Positions 12,062 through 24,479 of a stretch of 64,000 nt of DNA are shown here, piece after piece; the stretch's first letter is position 1; the number at the start of each line of letters is the position of its first letter. A program made the translations under genes and the position numbers. The DNA is taken from NCBI RefSeq assembly GCF_907164915.1, contig NC_061864.1:17706484-17770483 (forward strand). Direction: 5' to 3'. The notes under the pieces were generated by a model. That model saw nothing but the letters and a program-made list of their open reading frames with translations, had not been told where the DNA came from and did no database searches. This stretch comes from Impatiens glandulifera (Eukaryota; Streptophyta; Magnoliopsida; Ericales; Balsaminaceae).

Positions 12062-12150
12062 TTGGGCTGCCGGATGGGTCTGTGAGCTCATACCTGCTGG
12101 GCTTACCCCTAGGACGTCCATGGTCATAGCCTCCCTTACTTAAAGCTTAA
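12062..12150. other. GC-richer island in AT-rich DNA
   Basis: About 90 bases with words such as GGGCTGCCGGATGGG and CCCCTAGGACGTCCATGG stand out from surroundings of roughly 80 percent AT. No open frame and no tRNA cloverleaf is seen. It may be a remnant of an element such as an LTR; unassigned. Confidence 0.35.
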
Positions 12151-13709
12151 ATCCGAACCATTCTTAGTCATATATTACTATGTATATAAAAATATATAAA
12201 AAAATGGATATACACAACAACAAAATATAATTTATATTAACGGGATAATTGAGTTCATTTATATAAAATATGATAATAAAGTTAAATTTAATTATATTTA
12301 TTATTATATTTAAAGTATGTGTAACATATATGTAATTTGTTTTTACAAGATAATATTTATTATTTATAAATAAACATATGGTAAATTAAGAATTTATAAA
12401 ATAAAATTGCAATTTGAATTTGATACATAATAAATATTTTTATTTTTTAAAATTAATATATTTTTTAGAAAGGAAAATATAATTTGACTATATTAGAAGA
12501 AAAAAAAATAATATAACTTATTTTACATACTGAAAAGCTAGGATATAATTATGAACATATCATACAAGCTAATACTATTAACCCAACTTTCACATAATAA
12601 TAATAATAAATATATTATTATTTTTTTAAATTTAAAAAAATAAACTATTATTTATGTGTATTTAACTGAAAATGGAAAAGAGGGGTTATGTTTTGAAATT
12701 ATAATTAATATATGGCAACCCAAAAAGTAAAGTTGGTCTCAAATTAATATGAGACTCTCAATCCAACTTATACCTCCTATCTATAATATAAGACTTTTCT
12801 TATTTAATTTTTAAATATTGTTTATATATTATATTATTATTATTATATATATTAAACATATATTTTATTTAATTTTAATATTATTACATGTATATAATAT
12901 TATAATTTAATTATTGAAAAGGTACTACTAATTTTGATATAATTTAATTATTACATAGATCATTTAAAAAAATTATTAAAAAGTTATACTTATTTTTATA
13001 ATGTTAATTTTATAAATTATTAATAATTATTTTTCTATAATTTAATTAAATTATAAATAATATTATTTATTATAGATATTTATTTTGTTTTATATTTGTT
13101 TTGTTAGAATCAATTATTATATTTAAATTAAGTAAATATAATTTATAATTTATATTGTATATTTATATTTTAATTAAAAAGCTAATAATTATTAAATATA
13201 ATAATTAAAATATTAAATAATAATGGTAGAATAATTTGTAATACTAAATAAACTAAATGACTAATAATTAAATATTAATAATAAAAATAAATTTAAATTC
13301 ATATTTTAATTAATTAAAAAAATCATAATATATACTAAATTCTTATATTATATATAAATACAAAATTATAAAATTATAAATATATATTATTTATTATAAT
13401 TCAAACCAAATATCAATAATATATAAATATTATTATATATTTATAAACATTAAAATTTTACATTCCCAATTATAAATATTAAATAATTATTTTGAATAGA
13501 CAAATTTAAATAATTAAAATAATCACTATGATAATTAATTCTAATTAATAAAAATGATGATAAAACCAAAATTTATAATTTCAAATAAATATTGTATTCA
13601 TTTGAATCTCAAAATAACTATTTTTAAATTCTCAAAATATAAAAAGTAAAATAAAATAAATAGACAAAATAAATATTTATGTCTATTTAAATATTTTGTA
13701 TATTTTATA

Positions 13710-14989
13710 GGTGGTGAAAAGAAGTGAATACAAATCAACCTTCAAGGCTGAATAAGGGTCGTGATCTAGTGCAGTCGAAAATAGAATAAATGGATACAGC
13801 AGACCACACAACCATCGAATGAACGCCTAAGCCTCATCTAGTGGACAACAACAAGTCGGTCGCCCGTTACAATCGAAGTTAAGCGCTTCCGTGCAACACC
13901 GAATTAACTAACGCGCGCCTCAATGTCGTTATCCCTAACGCGAACGGAATGTCAGCCACTAACAAAATAAAGACAGGACGTTGTGGGTTCGCGCTTTAGC
14001 TCAAAATGAAGACGTTTTAACTCGAGTTTGTCTTCTTCCTCGCGACGAACTGGATGAACATCGGCAAGAACTTTTAATTTTTCAAAAGTGTAACTCGGTC
14101 GATACTCAACCAAATCAAGTGATTCAAAGGTTGGATTATCCTAACATGGTTTGATCATTTCGCCTACAATCATAGGACAATCATGACATAACTGGATGAG
14201 AATGATTGAATACAGATAAACATTTAATGACCTTTTGTCTTGAATTCAATCTACTCGATCATCCAACCGATCTTGACTACCGATCTTGACTGACTATAAA
14301 TAGCCCTCATTAACCAAGACAAATTTAAGGATCGGAATTTCAAGCCTTCAATCCAAACTTCATAGAATCTGCCATTAAATTTTTTCAAACTTTTGGAAAT
14401 TTTAGAAATTTTGTAAGTTCATTTATGAATTATCACAAAACTTCATAAAGAGTTGATGAGTGTTCTCCAACTCATAGTAAGCTTTAATTCATATTGTAAT
14501 TCAAGTTATAAATTCAAATTAAATTTTTTATATTTTAGTTTGACTTGTCTTGAATATTGCTCGATTGTTATATTTTCTTGATTTGAATTTGATCCTAAAA
14601 TCATTTCAAATCTCTTTACCGCAATCAATTTGAACAAATTAAGCTAAATTAAAAACACCTAAATTTGATTTTGAAAATGTTCAAAATCAGGTTTTTGTTC
14701 TCTAGCTCAAGAAAAACGGTTTGAAAAGCTTCCTAACATCTTTTAGAAAATGTTAGGAATAATTTTGGATCAATTCCAATCGGTTTGAGGTATGTTAATA
14801 AAAAACCAAAGTTTTCAAAGCTATGAGAAAATATAATTCTTGAATGGATTAAAATGGATAGCTAGGGTTAATGTTTTAGTTTTATATGATCATATTATTG
14901 ATCAAGTACCCAAACCCGTTGACCCCGATTCAAATCCAACGCAAACCCGCGCGACCGACCCGATTCGCGACCCACACACCTGTCTTAGG
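13710..14989 (+). mobile_element. LTR-like block, retroelement-derived
   Basis: Composition changes sharply at about 13715 to near-normal GC and returns to AT-rich at about 15000. A good TATA box TATAAATAG is at 14295-14303, followed by a leader-like stretch and T-rich sequence, as inside a plant LTR. The last part holds pyrimidine-rich words including AAACCCGTTGACCCCGATTC. No flanking pol, PBS or matching second LTR is seen, so this could be a solo LTR or an element fragment. Exact ends were not found. Confidence 0.4.
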
Positions 14990-17756
14990 GCCTGTTTGTT
15001 TGGGACTTTTAATTTTAGTTCTATTTAATAATTAGAAGTTCTAAACTATTTTTAAAAAATTTGAAAAAAACAAAAAATATATTTTGAAATATTTTTAGTA
15101 TATTTTCACAAAAATATTTTAATAAAGATCTGTTTGAATTTATTTTTAAATTCTAACACTCTAAACTGATATATTTAATGTACTTTTCTCAATAATTATC
15201 AACATCAATCACAATCACAATACCATCATTTAGATATAAATAATCTAAACTTGAAAATTAATTGGTTAAATAAACTGTATTAAAACCAAACTTTTAAACA
15301 AATAGTCAAAATTTTATGAATTAGAGACCGTTTTAACGGGTATGAATGATATAGTGTGAAGCCCTTTCCCGAGTATCACAAAACATCGAACTGAACTAAA
15401 TCTCTGATAAAATTACGTTTATACACATATACAAATAATTATATTGATTTAAATTAAAAATCAATTGACTAAATAAATAATTTTTTTTAAATTAATTAAT
15501 TGAAATAATGACTTTTTTCCATCAAAATTGTAATTGAATTACTTTAAATCTAAAAGATTATTTAGATTTGATCAAAAATTAATTTTAAAATGTTAGAAAT
15601 ATATTTTTATAAATATTTTAAATAAAAAAATTTCGACAATCAAATCGAGTCAAAATAAATTTCAAAATAAAGTCTTTTATAAAAAATTTCGACAATCAAA
15701 TCGAGTCAACTGGATGTTATAAGCTTACAATTTTAATTCTTAATTATATTAACTAATTTAACTTATATGTTATATAAAACTAAGTTGTGTACAAATAAAA
15801 TTGGTTATAACAATTCTAAAACTATTTTTCAATGAAATGCACAACTGATGGTTTTGTCATTTGTTTTGTAGTATATAAAACTAATTTAAGACTTTTTACG
15901 TGAGAATTTATTTTTTAAAAATCGATTCTTATCATTTAAGTTATTTTAACACCAGGTGAAATATAAAAATAAATTAGTTAAAAAACTGTAATATAAAAAT
16001 AATTAATAAAAAAACTGTGGTCGTGAATTTTAACAACTTTTCAATTGTTATTGTTATCTTATATTCTAATAGTTATTAAGATAAAATTAACGAAAGGTTA
16101 GTTGTTGTTACTTGTAACATCTCAAAGGTCATTTACCAATTGCCATGGTAGATGTACAACCGGCCGTTTTTTAATTAATGAAAAAATCATATAATATTAA
16201 TCTATCCTAATTGAAGCAGTATTATTGGTCAAAGTGATTTTAATAAATAAATAAATGAAGGATAAGCTTTGACCATACAAAAATGTGACAACCTGTTTTA
16301 CCTTTAATTTAATTTAATTTAATTTATGATTATACATGGGCGCAGGTTCAATGTATGTTCTTCTTCCAGCCGCAATTTCTTGTTTCACCCAGTCAATTAC
16401 TAATTAATTTACTACTACAATATTATAATATCCATTTATTATAATTAAGACTTTTTTTTTCTTTGAATATTATAACATGGACTTCTTAAAATGTCATAAG
16501 CACTCCAATTATTTTAAATAAGTTACAATAATTTAATTTAAGAAATAAAAAGAGAAATTTTAATTTCTTGATACACTCATAAAATTAAAATAAATAAAAT
16601 TGAGTGGTGTAATTTTTTTTATATTTGTGGTTGGAGATACATGTTAATATCATTTAGAAAAAACACATATTCCTAATTTATGATTAGTTTGACTGAAATT
16701 GTGTTATAAATTATTAAAATAATTGAATAAATGAGATATGGCAAAAAAATTAAAATAATAAATTGAATATTATCAAGAACTTGCAACGTTTAACCATTAA
16801 TTTATTACATAAGAATAAGATGAATCAAACTAGTCTTAAATATCATATTCATATTTAATTTTTAATATGTTTTTGTATTTGAATTCAAAACCAAATAAAA
16901 AAACATGAAATAATATCTTAAGTAATTTAGTTTGAAAAAGTTTTTATTTCTCTTTCCAGAAACAAATAAATATTTTTGTAAATAGTCCGATGGAGTATTT
17001 CAAAAGGATCCATTACTATATATCTTTATTTCTAAAATATACCAGGAATTTTTTAATGCAACTAATGTATGAATTTTGTTAACAAATTTTTAAAAATTGA
17101 AATACAAAATTAATCACACTTAAAATATATAAAAATATATATTTTTTCCAATGGAGGCATTTATTTTTAAAATATAATATCTAAATTGGACCAATAACGT
17201 CGAAAAGTAATCAATCACAAGTTTAAGGTCAAAACTCAATTTAATGAGTGTTTTTGACCATCTCCACTCAAAAAGCTAGTTTGATAAAGGTTTTTATAAT
17301 TCTTTTAATTTTTAATTTTATCATTTTAATAATCAAATTATTTATTTTATCCCTTAAAATACTAACATACCCCTCATTGTTTTTATTAAACTAAAATTTT
17401 AAATATAAAAGACATTTTAATAGTTAAACTAATTAAAAATTAAATTTTTTTATTTTAATTGTATAGAACAACAAATTTTAGACCAATCCCAAAACAATCC
17501 TTAAATAATTAAGATCAAACATATTTTAGTTGGTATATATATAATACTCGACTTTTATTATTTACTTATTGTGAGATTTTTACTTAACAAATGGATTTTA
17601 TCACCCAAATTAAAAGACTGAATACTTACCGAAATAGTTTTAGTTAATTTATAAATTTGTCTGAAAAAATATAAAATATTGTTAGCATGTTTAATTCAGT
17701 TTTTTATTTTATAGAGTACAAGGAATTTGATTGATTTTATTATTTATAACTTATTT
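14990..17756. other. AT-rich intergenic stretch
   Basis: No gene. It begins with TTAGGGCCTGTTTGTTTGGG, a word often seen at ends of plant DNA-transposon MITEs, but no inverted partner was found. It also holds the short direct repeat at 15625-15709. Confidence 0.5.
15625..15709. repeat. Perfect 29-bp direct repeat, spacing 56
   Basis: The 29-base word containing TTTCGACAATCAAATCGAGT is identical at 15625-15653 and 15681-15709. Confidence 0.95.
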
Positions 17757-17905
17757 ATATGATGCTTAATTTTTAAAATATTCGTATTGTCGGGGCGAGT
17801 AGTTAATTTGAATATATATGTGAGAATAAATGAATATTTGAGTCGGATTGTGGGTTGACCCGTCTATAAACTTAAAACGGTTAAAAGTAATAAAAAATCT
17901 TATAG
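17757..17905 (+). mobile_element. Helitron-like non-autonomous repeat, copy 2 (5' part)
   Basis: Matches copy 1 from GATGCTTAATTTTTAAA through GTGGGTTGACCCG and the AACTTAAAACGGTTAAAA word, then diverges after about 150 bases. The 3' hairpin end is missing. Confidence 0.6.
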
Positions 17906-18046
17906 GTATGTTTTAAACTTGCAACATAACCAAACATGTACCACACTTTAACCAAATAAGCTAATAAGATTTTATATTTTTAATTCAACACCAAATTTGA
18001 TGAACGCGGAACATTTTAACAATTTATTCAACTTTTTAACTAACTA

Positions 18047-18300
18047 ATATATATATATATATAATTAATTAATGATGCTTAATTTTCAAAGTGTACGAAT
18101 TGCTGGATCGATAACTGTGGTTAATTTGGATATATATGAGAGTAAATAGATATTTTGGTCGGATCGTGGGTTGACCCGCCCATAAAACTTAAAACAGTTA
18201 AAAATAAAATTAAAAATGCTATCACATTTTTATCGTAATTTTTTTTCACAATTTTTTATCATTAGTCGTGCAAATGCACGAGTTTATATAATAATATAAG
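18047..18300 (+). mobile_element. Helitron-like non-autonomous repeat, copy 3, best preserved
   Basis: A short TA run is followed by the GATGCTTAATTTT start at 18073, then the GTGGGTTGACCCGCC word and the CACATTTTTATCGTAAT block. The end shows a clean five-base-stem hairpin CGTGCAAATGCACG at about 18268, followed by AT-rich DNA. The hairpin close to the 3' end is the main reason for the Helitron call; the terminal CTRR is not clear. Confidence 0.62.
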
Positions 18301-19674
18301 TTTTTTACTTAAAATTTTTTAAATGTAAGTGAAAGTTCTAATTGTGAGTTTAATTTTAGTTTTGTAACGCTTTAAATGAAAGGACATGTTCATGGTCTAT
18401 TATTTTAGTTATTTTTAATTTAAAAATAATATAAAATATTTTTTTTAATAATTAATTTTTAATTTATATATCTAATTTTGAATTAGTTAATAAATATATT
18501 TATATTTAAATATTAATTAGCCCAATAATATTTTAATTCTTATATTAGACCATTTAGTATAAGAAAAATTAAAATACATGTAAATGTATCTATCAAAGAG
18601 GTCTTAAGTTTTCTTCTTTATTATTGTTTTGACAAAATAACTTAATATTCAAAGACTTTGGGGGTCTGAGATTCCAAAGCAGCACAATTTATTCCTTTTA
18701 TTTTTATTTTTTTAATCTAATTGGACACTTTCTCCCCAACTCAACCAATAGCGATTGAAAATAACATTTGGGTCCCACTCCTGGCCCCACATTACTCTGC
18801 TTGGACTAGTTTTTTTTTTTTTTTTTTAAAAAAATTAACCAGCCGGACTTCTTCACTTTTTGATCCGTGGGCTTGTTTCTTGTTTATTTTTTATTTATTA
18901 AAGATTTGATTTATTTGAGCAATTGATCTCTGATCTGAATATATTTTAAAATTAAAATAAATATATTCTACAAATTTATTTTTTTTATTTTAAAAAATTA
19001 ATACGACGTTATGTCTCCAATTTTAACTTTAAATGTTTTTAATAGAATATAATTTTAATTTATGAAGTTATATTTTAGTAGGAGATGATAAATGAGAAAT
19101 ACGAATTTAATTAAATAGTCCGAGATTCAAAACAAAATTAAATTTTTTTGATAAAATTAATATAAGTAACCAATAAAGAAATAAATTAAAAAAATACCTA
19201 TATAATTGAAATATTAAAATTTTATGGTACATTTTTTATTTCTTTAGGTAAAAGATGGTAATATTCTTATTTAGGTACATTTTTTACTTTCCATTTTTAT
19301 TGATATACATAAATGACAAATAGGTGGTGAATTAACATTTGGGGTGTAAAAATTACTAGAATTCAATATAGATCAAGAAATTGTCAAAATTTTATATAGA
19401 TTGAATCAAAATTAGTAATTTATTAAAACTATATTTATGACAAATTCCATAGACCAAGTAAACAGATTCTCTACTATAATTCTTTTATTTTATAGAAAAT
19501 TCAAGACTACAAGTCAACAAGAAAGAATAAATTATCAAATGATCCACTACTTTCATAAAATGTTCAAAATTAGTCACTTAACTTTCAATTGATTCTAATA
19601 ACCCCTTAACAAACTCAAATATTATCATTCAACCCCATAATTTTGTATGTATAAAACAATTTTGAATTTAATTA
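18301..19674. other. AT-rich intergenic stretch
   Basis: Nothing recognised. The open frame at 18721-18909 is mostly a T-run and has no family resemblance. Confidence 0.5.
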
Positions 19675-20640
19675 TTATAACTTTTCACAAGTTAAATATC
19701 ACAAATAATAGTAAAAACTAAAATAATCACAGGACTTGTATTTCAAATTTAAAATTCTCATTAACTAATATGCACGAAAACTTTCTAAAGTTCAAATATA
19801 TTCATAACGCTTACTTAAAAGCGAAAAATTTAAAATTCAAGTTCCGTAATTTTCTTTCTTACGTGTAAAAGAATTTTATTTTTTATTTATTTATTTATTA
19901 TAAGTTATCACAAGTTAAATATCACAAATAATACTTAAAATAAAAAATCACGGACTTACCTTTTAAATTCTCCGCCAAAAGTAATAAAAAATATTTCCGT
20001 CGGACAAAAACTTGAATAAATTAATATATTCACAATGACTACTCAAGATCATAAAATATATATAATTTAAAATACAAGTCCGTCTTTTCTTTCTTACGTG
20101 TAAAAGAATTTTAATTTATTTATTTATTATAAGTTATCGCGAATTAAATATCACAAAAAATACTAAAATAAAATAAAATCACGGGACTTGTATTTTAAAT
20201 TTTCCGTCAAAAGTAATAAAAAATATTATTTGGTGATTCGGACGAAAAATTGAAGTAATTAATATGCACGACGACTTCTCAACGGTAAAATATATTTATG
20301 ACGGTTATCGTGTCTCGATCTTGGCTAAAAATAAAAATTTAAAATATAAGTCTCGTGATTTTCTTTCTTACGTGTAAAAGAATTTTGATTTATTTATTTT
20401 AATTTATTTATTATAAGTTATCATGGGTTAAACATCACAAATAATATTAAAAAATAAAATATCACGAAACTTGTATTTTAAATTCTCCGCCAAAAGTAAT
20501 AAAAAATATTCCTTGATGAATCGACAACAAACTTGAACTAATTAATATGCATGACTTTTCAACGTTAAAGTAAAATATGCACAACTTCTCAACGGTAAAA
20601 TATATTTATGACGGTCATCGTTCTCGATTTCTCGATTGAG
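19675..20640. repeat. Four diverged tandem units of about 230-285 bp
   Basis: Units start near 19675, 19900, 20128 and 20412. Each has TTATCACAAGTTAAATATCA or a close variant, then AAATCACGGGACTTGTATTT-like sequence, CTCCGCCAAAAGTAATAAAA, a GACGACTTCTCAACG-like word and TTTTCTTTCTTACGTGTAAA. The copies differ by many substitutions and small indels, so the duplication is old. The array ends about 320 bases before the VQ gene. Confidence 0.85.
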
Positions 20641-20904
20641 AAATCAACCATATTTACCCTAAAATCTTTTACTTTCCTATCCTTGAAAAGAACTCCATAA
20701 TTATTATATTGAAAAGACAATTGTAGTGTTTTTTAACAAATTAAATTTGCTTATTTGAACTCATCTAAAATGAAGTGACCTTTATTTGAACTTGAATACA
20801 AGTTGAGGGATTCATTTAAATTAATTTCAACAAAGAATTTCTTACAAATCCAATCAAGCCTGCAGAGGTAAAGAGCCAAGAGGAATCATTTGTTGTTGTT
20901 CTTC

Positions 20905-20961
20905 ACCATCTCTCTCTAATTTCTTTTTCTCTCTCTCTCTCTTGTTAGAACAGAGCTATCA
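20905..20961 (+). promoter_or_regulatory. CT-rich leader of the VQ gene
   Basis: A run of CT repeats (CTCTCTCTCT) from about 20910 to 20942 lies just before the ATG at 20962. Such Y-rich leader tracts are common in plant genes. No clear TATA box was chosen. Confidence 0.55.
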
Positions 20962-21657
20962 ATGGAAAGCTCCATCCAATTCCAAGAAAACCAATACCGA
21001 TCCATGATTCCATCTCAAAACAGTCGAACCAGTGAAACATCAAACAGTAGCAGCATCAGCAACACCTCCAACAATGGTTTCCACCAACAGCCGGCGACGG
21101 CGAATCCTTCAACTCCGACGACGCCAAAACCCATAACGAGGTCAACCGAACCCAACAATCCATACCCGACTACTTTCGTTCAGGCAGACACAGCCTCTTT
21201 CAAACAAGTAGTTCAGATGCTAACCGGATCAACCGGTCAAACCAAACCCGATCCACCTAAGAACCCAATTCCTGTCATCAAAACAGGACAGAAGAAAAAC
21301 CCTTCTTCCAAACTGTACGAGAGAAGAAACAGTATGAAGAATTTTAAGATCAACCCATTACCACCCGGATTCACTCATGGATCTATGTTCTCGCCCCGAA
21401 ACCCAATCACGCCGGAGATTCTTTCACCTAGTATACTGAATTTCCCGTCGTTGGTTCTCAGTCCGGTCACCCCTCTCTTGTCTGATCCATTCAACCGGTC
21501 CCCTGTAAACGAGGTTGAAAAAACAGAGGATCAAGCCATTGCTGACAAAGAATTCTTCTTTCACCCTTCGCCGGCGAATACTCCGAGGGAAGTGGAGCCC
21601 CGACTGTTGCCCCTGTTTCCGGTCACATCTCCTCGAGTCGCCGGTTCATCCAATTGA
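20962..21657 (+). CDS. VQ-motif protein, VQ4/MVQ1-like
   Basis: Single-exon gene, 231 residues. The VQ motif FKQVVQMLTG is at residues 80-89, preceded by the TTFVQADTASF block. This motif binds group I/IIc WRKY transcription factors in the nucleus. The C-terminal half carries the blocks typical of the VQ4/MVQ1 and VQ19/VQ33 subgroup: SKLYERRNS, a basic stretch around ANFKINPL-like KNFKINPLPPGF, then ILSPSILNFPSLVLSPVTPL and LLPLFPVTSPR at the end. Many Ser-Pro and Thr-Pro sites are present. In Arabidopsis this subgroup is phosphorylated by MPK3/MPK6 and degraded on immune signalling; the same role here is inferred. VQ genes are usually intronless, as here. No defects seen. Confidence 0.95.
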   Translation: MESSIQFQENQYRSMIPSQNSRTSETSNSSSISNTSNNGFHQQPATANPSTPTTPKPITRSTEPNNPYPTTFVQADTASFKQVVQMLTGSTGQTKPDPPKNPIPVIKTGQKKNPSSKLYERRNSMKNFKINPLPPGFTHGSMFSPRNPITPEILSPSILNFPSLVLSPVTPLLSDPFNRSPVNEVEKTEDQAIADKEFFFHPSPANTPREVEPRLLPLFPVTSPRVAGSSN

Positions 21658-23543
21658 CGTAAGATCTTACAATACTCCTCCTCCATTTTCGTACACATCT
21701 ATCATAAAGAAAGAGAAAGAGTTTGTCTTTCTTCATCAATTTTGTGGGTGTTCTTCTTTGTTTTTTTCCTTTGATCTTTAGCTTCTTCAATCAAGGTATA
21801 ATTCAGTATTAGTGGATCAAGATTCATGGCTTCTAATTCAAAATCTCATTTCAATTCAATCATATTTGAAGCTATGCTCATGTAACAAACAAGACTAATT
21901 CACTGCCTTTGATTATTCTCTTTTTCAATTGAATATAAATTTTGATTTTTAATATGCATTTTTATTTCTTTATGTTTAAGAATTCAGTTTGATTAGTCTA
22001 CTAATGCTAATTAATCTTGATAAAAGCTTATTTTTATCATTATATTATGGGTTTTGTTAATATTAAGTCATCTTAGTTAATTGTTGCTTTAACTTATATA
22101 GTTGGCTTGTCATGAATTCTAGTCTTTCAATCATTAAAATAAAAACTAGTTTTCAATTTCAATTATATATATAAAGGTTTATCCCCATAAATTAATTTTG
22201 TAATATATTTAATTTCAAAATTAGTGTCTAATTATCATGATAATGATAATGAATGATTTAATAAAAAAAAATTTGAGGATACAAGTGGGGAACTCGAGTT
22301 GGTGGATGATGATGATTTAGTGGAGAGTGGGTATTGGAGACTTTTTTTTGAGGTGCAATCTTTGACTATTCTTTTTATCCCTTTAAAGTGGTCCATCCAA
22401 TTACCCAAGTAGGATTATTATTTGAAAAAAAGTGAAAAGAAAATAATAATAATAATAATATCTAAAATATCTATTTTCAAATAATTTAATATTTGTTAAA
22501 TTTAAACTAGAGCATATATTATAGAATTCTTTTTAATTAGTAGACATGGAAAAGTCTACTGCATATTGTAGAAAGGACTTACATGTGATGGAGTTGGGTG
22601 GATTTTTCTTTAGAATATATTCTTGTAGGGTGCAATGATTATTCTTTTGTTACTACATATATACATTGGATCTTTAATTCTAACTTTAAAAAGAATGAAT
22701 GATAACAATTGTAAAGGGAAAAAAATAAGTTTGCTAGTTATATATTCAAAAGTAAAACAAATAAATCATAAATTTTAAAAAGACATGAATATTGCCCTTT
22801 AGAAAAGTAAGCATCTTTAAAAAAAGCTATGAGAGTTTATTTTATTTTATTTTAAATTGAGAGTTTATTATTTTTTAAATAATAACGATGACATCCTAAT
22901 ATATAATTATGATTTTTCATTTCAAATTATAATGTTCTTAATGAAAATTAAATTTGAGAGATTTTTAAAAATAGAAGATAATCCTAATAAACCTCTTGGT
23001 TTAAATGAAAGTGAAGAATTATAACGTTGGGGGTATATGCTAGTCTTTCTTATTTAAAAAAAGAAAAAAAATAATCCTAAAAAGAAATTTACTTTCTTTA
23101 TATATTTAAGTTCTAAATGATGTGAGTACAAAATCTCTTATCATGTTGAGGTGGAGATAGATCAATAAAGCATTGAAAAAAAGGTTTGAGATTTATTAGA
23201 TATATGTCACCACTTTTAATAATGTTCTTTATCACACTATATATATATATATACTTTTTCTTATTGTCATACATATATATATAGTACAAAATATATGGTT
23301 TAAAATATACTCGTTATATAAATTGTGTTCACTTTTCAAACAATGAACGGAATAAATAAAGTTGTGTCGAACAAATAAATCATTACCGTAACATGAAAAA
23401 GAAAAAAAAGGTCAGATTAGTGTCTAGGCATACTTTTTTTGTTTTTTGTTTTTTTGGTATTATATATATTTTCTTTCTCTCTTCTTCTCACCGATCACCA
23501 TGCAAGCCCATGCACACACGTCTGATTCATCGATCATTTAATC
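21658..23543. other. 3' flank of the VQ gene and intergenic DNA
   Basis: The first 200-300 bases probably contain the VQ gene 3' UTR. No other gene is seen; the overlapping small open frame 21515-21781 is a shadow of the VQ frame. Confidence 0.55.
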
Positions 23544-24022
23544 TTAGTCGGTGTAGCGTTTGCAATGGGTAATGTAACTGCATCCCCGTTGGTAAGGATT
23601 AGCCCTTCCACGACGATTGCAATTGTAGTAAGATTGTCCTCTTTTGCTGCATGGCACATTGTTTTTCTTCATTGCACCATAGCTTATGTACCTAATTTGT
23701 ATATAAGATTACAACATTAAGCAATAGAAATGTTTTTATTTTAAGAGAATGTATCGAGTTAGTTAATATATATATATATATACCTATCTCTCCGAGCGGC
23801 GGCCAAGCCCCTACGAGCAACCTCATTCTCCATCATCATCTCTTGTACTTCGACACCGTCGCATTGGCCTACCTCTCCGTTGCAGGCAGCTCCCGCGTTT
23901 GTCATCATGGAGTCGAGGTCAAAATGAGCGACGGTATTCAGACTGACATCGTAGGCGGTGGAAATAACGGACAAGAAGAAGAGGAGGAGAAGGAGGAACG
24001 CGCCAATGCGAACGACACCCAT
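23544..24022 (-). CDS. RALF preproprotein (rapid alkalinization factor peptide), two exons
   Basis: Secreted cysteine-rich peptide hormone precursor that signals through CrRLK1L receptor kinases at the cell surface. Exon 1 is 24022-23784 (79 codons plus two bases) and exon 2 is 23691-23544, joined over a 92-base GT-AG intron; total 128 residues. Residues 1-23 are a signal peptide (hydrophobic LLLLLFFLSVIS). The S1P-type cleavage site RRGL is at residues 70-73. The mature part starts YISYGAMKKNNVPC, spanning the splice junction, and carries the conserved YISY, YYNC, RANPY and RGC words. All four cysteines are present at expected spacing (C..C pair and C-x5-C pair). Most RALF genes lack introns, so the intron is unusual. 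Exon 2 is too short to show as an open frame by itself. Close to RALF1/23/33-type peptides. Confidence 0.93.
23692..23783 (-). other. Intron in the RALF gene
   Basis: 92 bases on the minus strand, starting GTATATATA and ending AAATTAG. It contains a TA run at the donor side and a branch-point-like TTAACTAAC. Splicing joins AG|G to form the Arg codon just before YISYG. Confidence 0.85.
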
Positions 24023-24479
24023 TGGAGCAAAAGCAAACCTTCGAGAGATCTAGAGAGAAAGGATGGGGGTGTTTATTGTGCTAATATTCTTTCCCTAAGC
24101 GTTTAGAGATGGGTGACAATCAGAATGGATGTATAGAACAAAGAGAGAGAATCAATGAACGTGTCGCAATGATTTTCGGGTTTATCATTCTTTTCAATGC
24201 TATTTTTGGTGCATCTTTTCTTATAAGGTTTTTGTCATTTTCTATTTTTCAACATTAAATTCAATATTATTAGTTGCAAAGTTGAGGATACCCATAAAAA
24301 TACCATATTTACCTCATTTACTTATTCAAATACATGTTTCAAAAAAAAAAAAAATTTAGTTTATAAATAAATTGAACACATCTTTCAAAATTCACAAGTA
24401 TATACGAATTAGTGTCTAAATTAATTAAGTTAAAACAGTATGATTTTATCCTTTGGAACACAATGGTAAAATAGAAAAC

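Larger units (their letters stand above)
10221..13709. other. Long AT-rich intergenic stretch
   Basis: No coding signal on either strand. It holds a local duplication at 11338-11428 and a GC-richer island at 12062-12150; the rest is A- and T-runs and simple TA tracts. Confidence 0.6.

Noticed and set aside
12062..12150. Possible tRNA in a GC-rich island
   Set aside because: No acceptor stem, TTCGA-type loop or anticodon arm could be laid out on either strand.
14840..15028. 62-codon open frame
   Set aside because: Runs through the end of an LTR-like block and into AT-rich DNA; no coding signature.
18721..18909. 62-codon open frame with a Phe run
   Set aside because: Created by a T-run; no conserved features.
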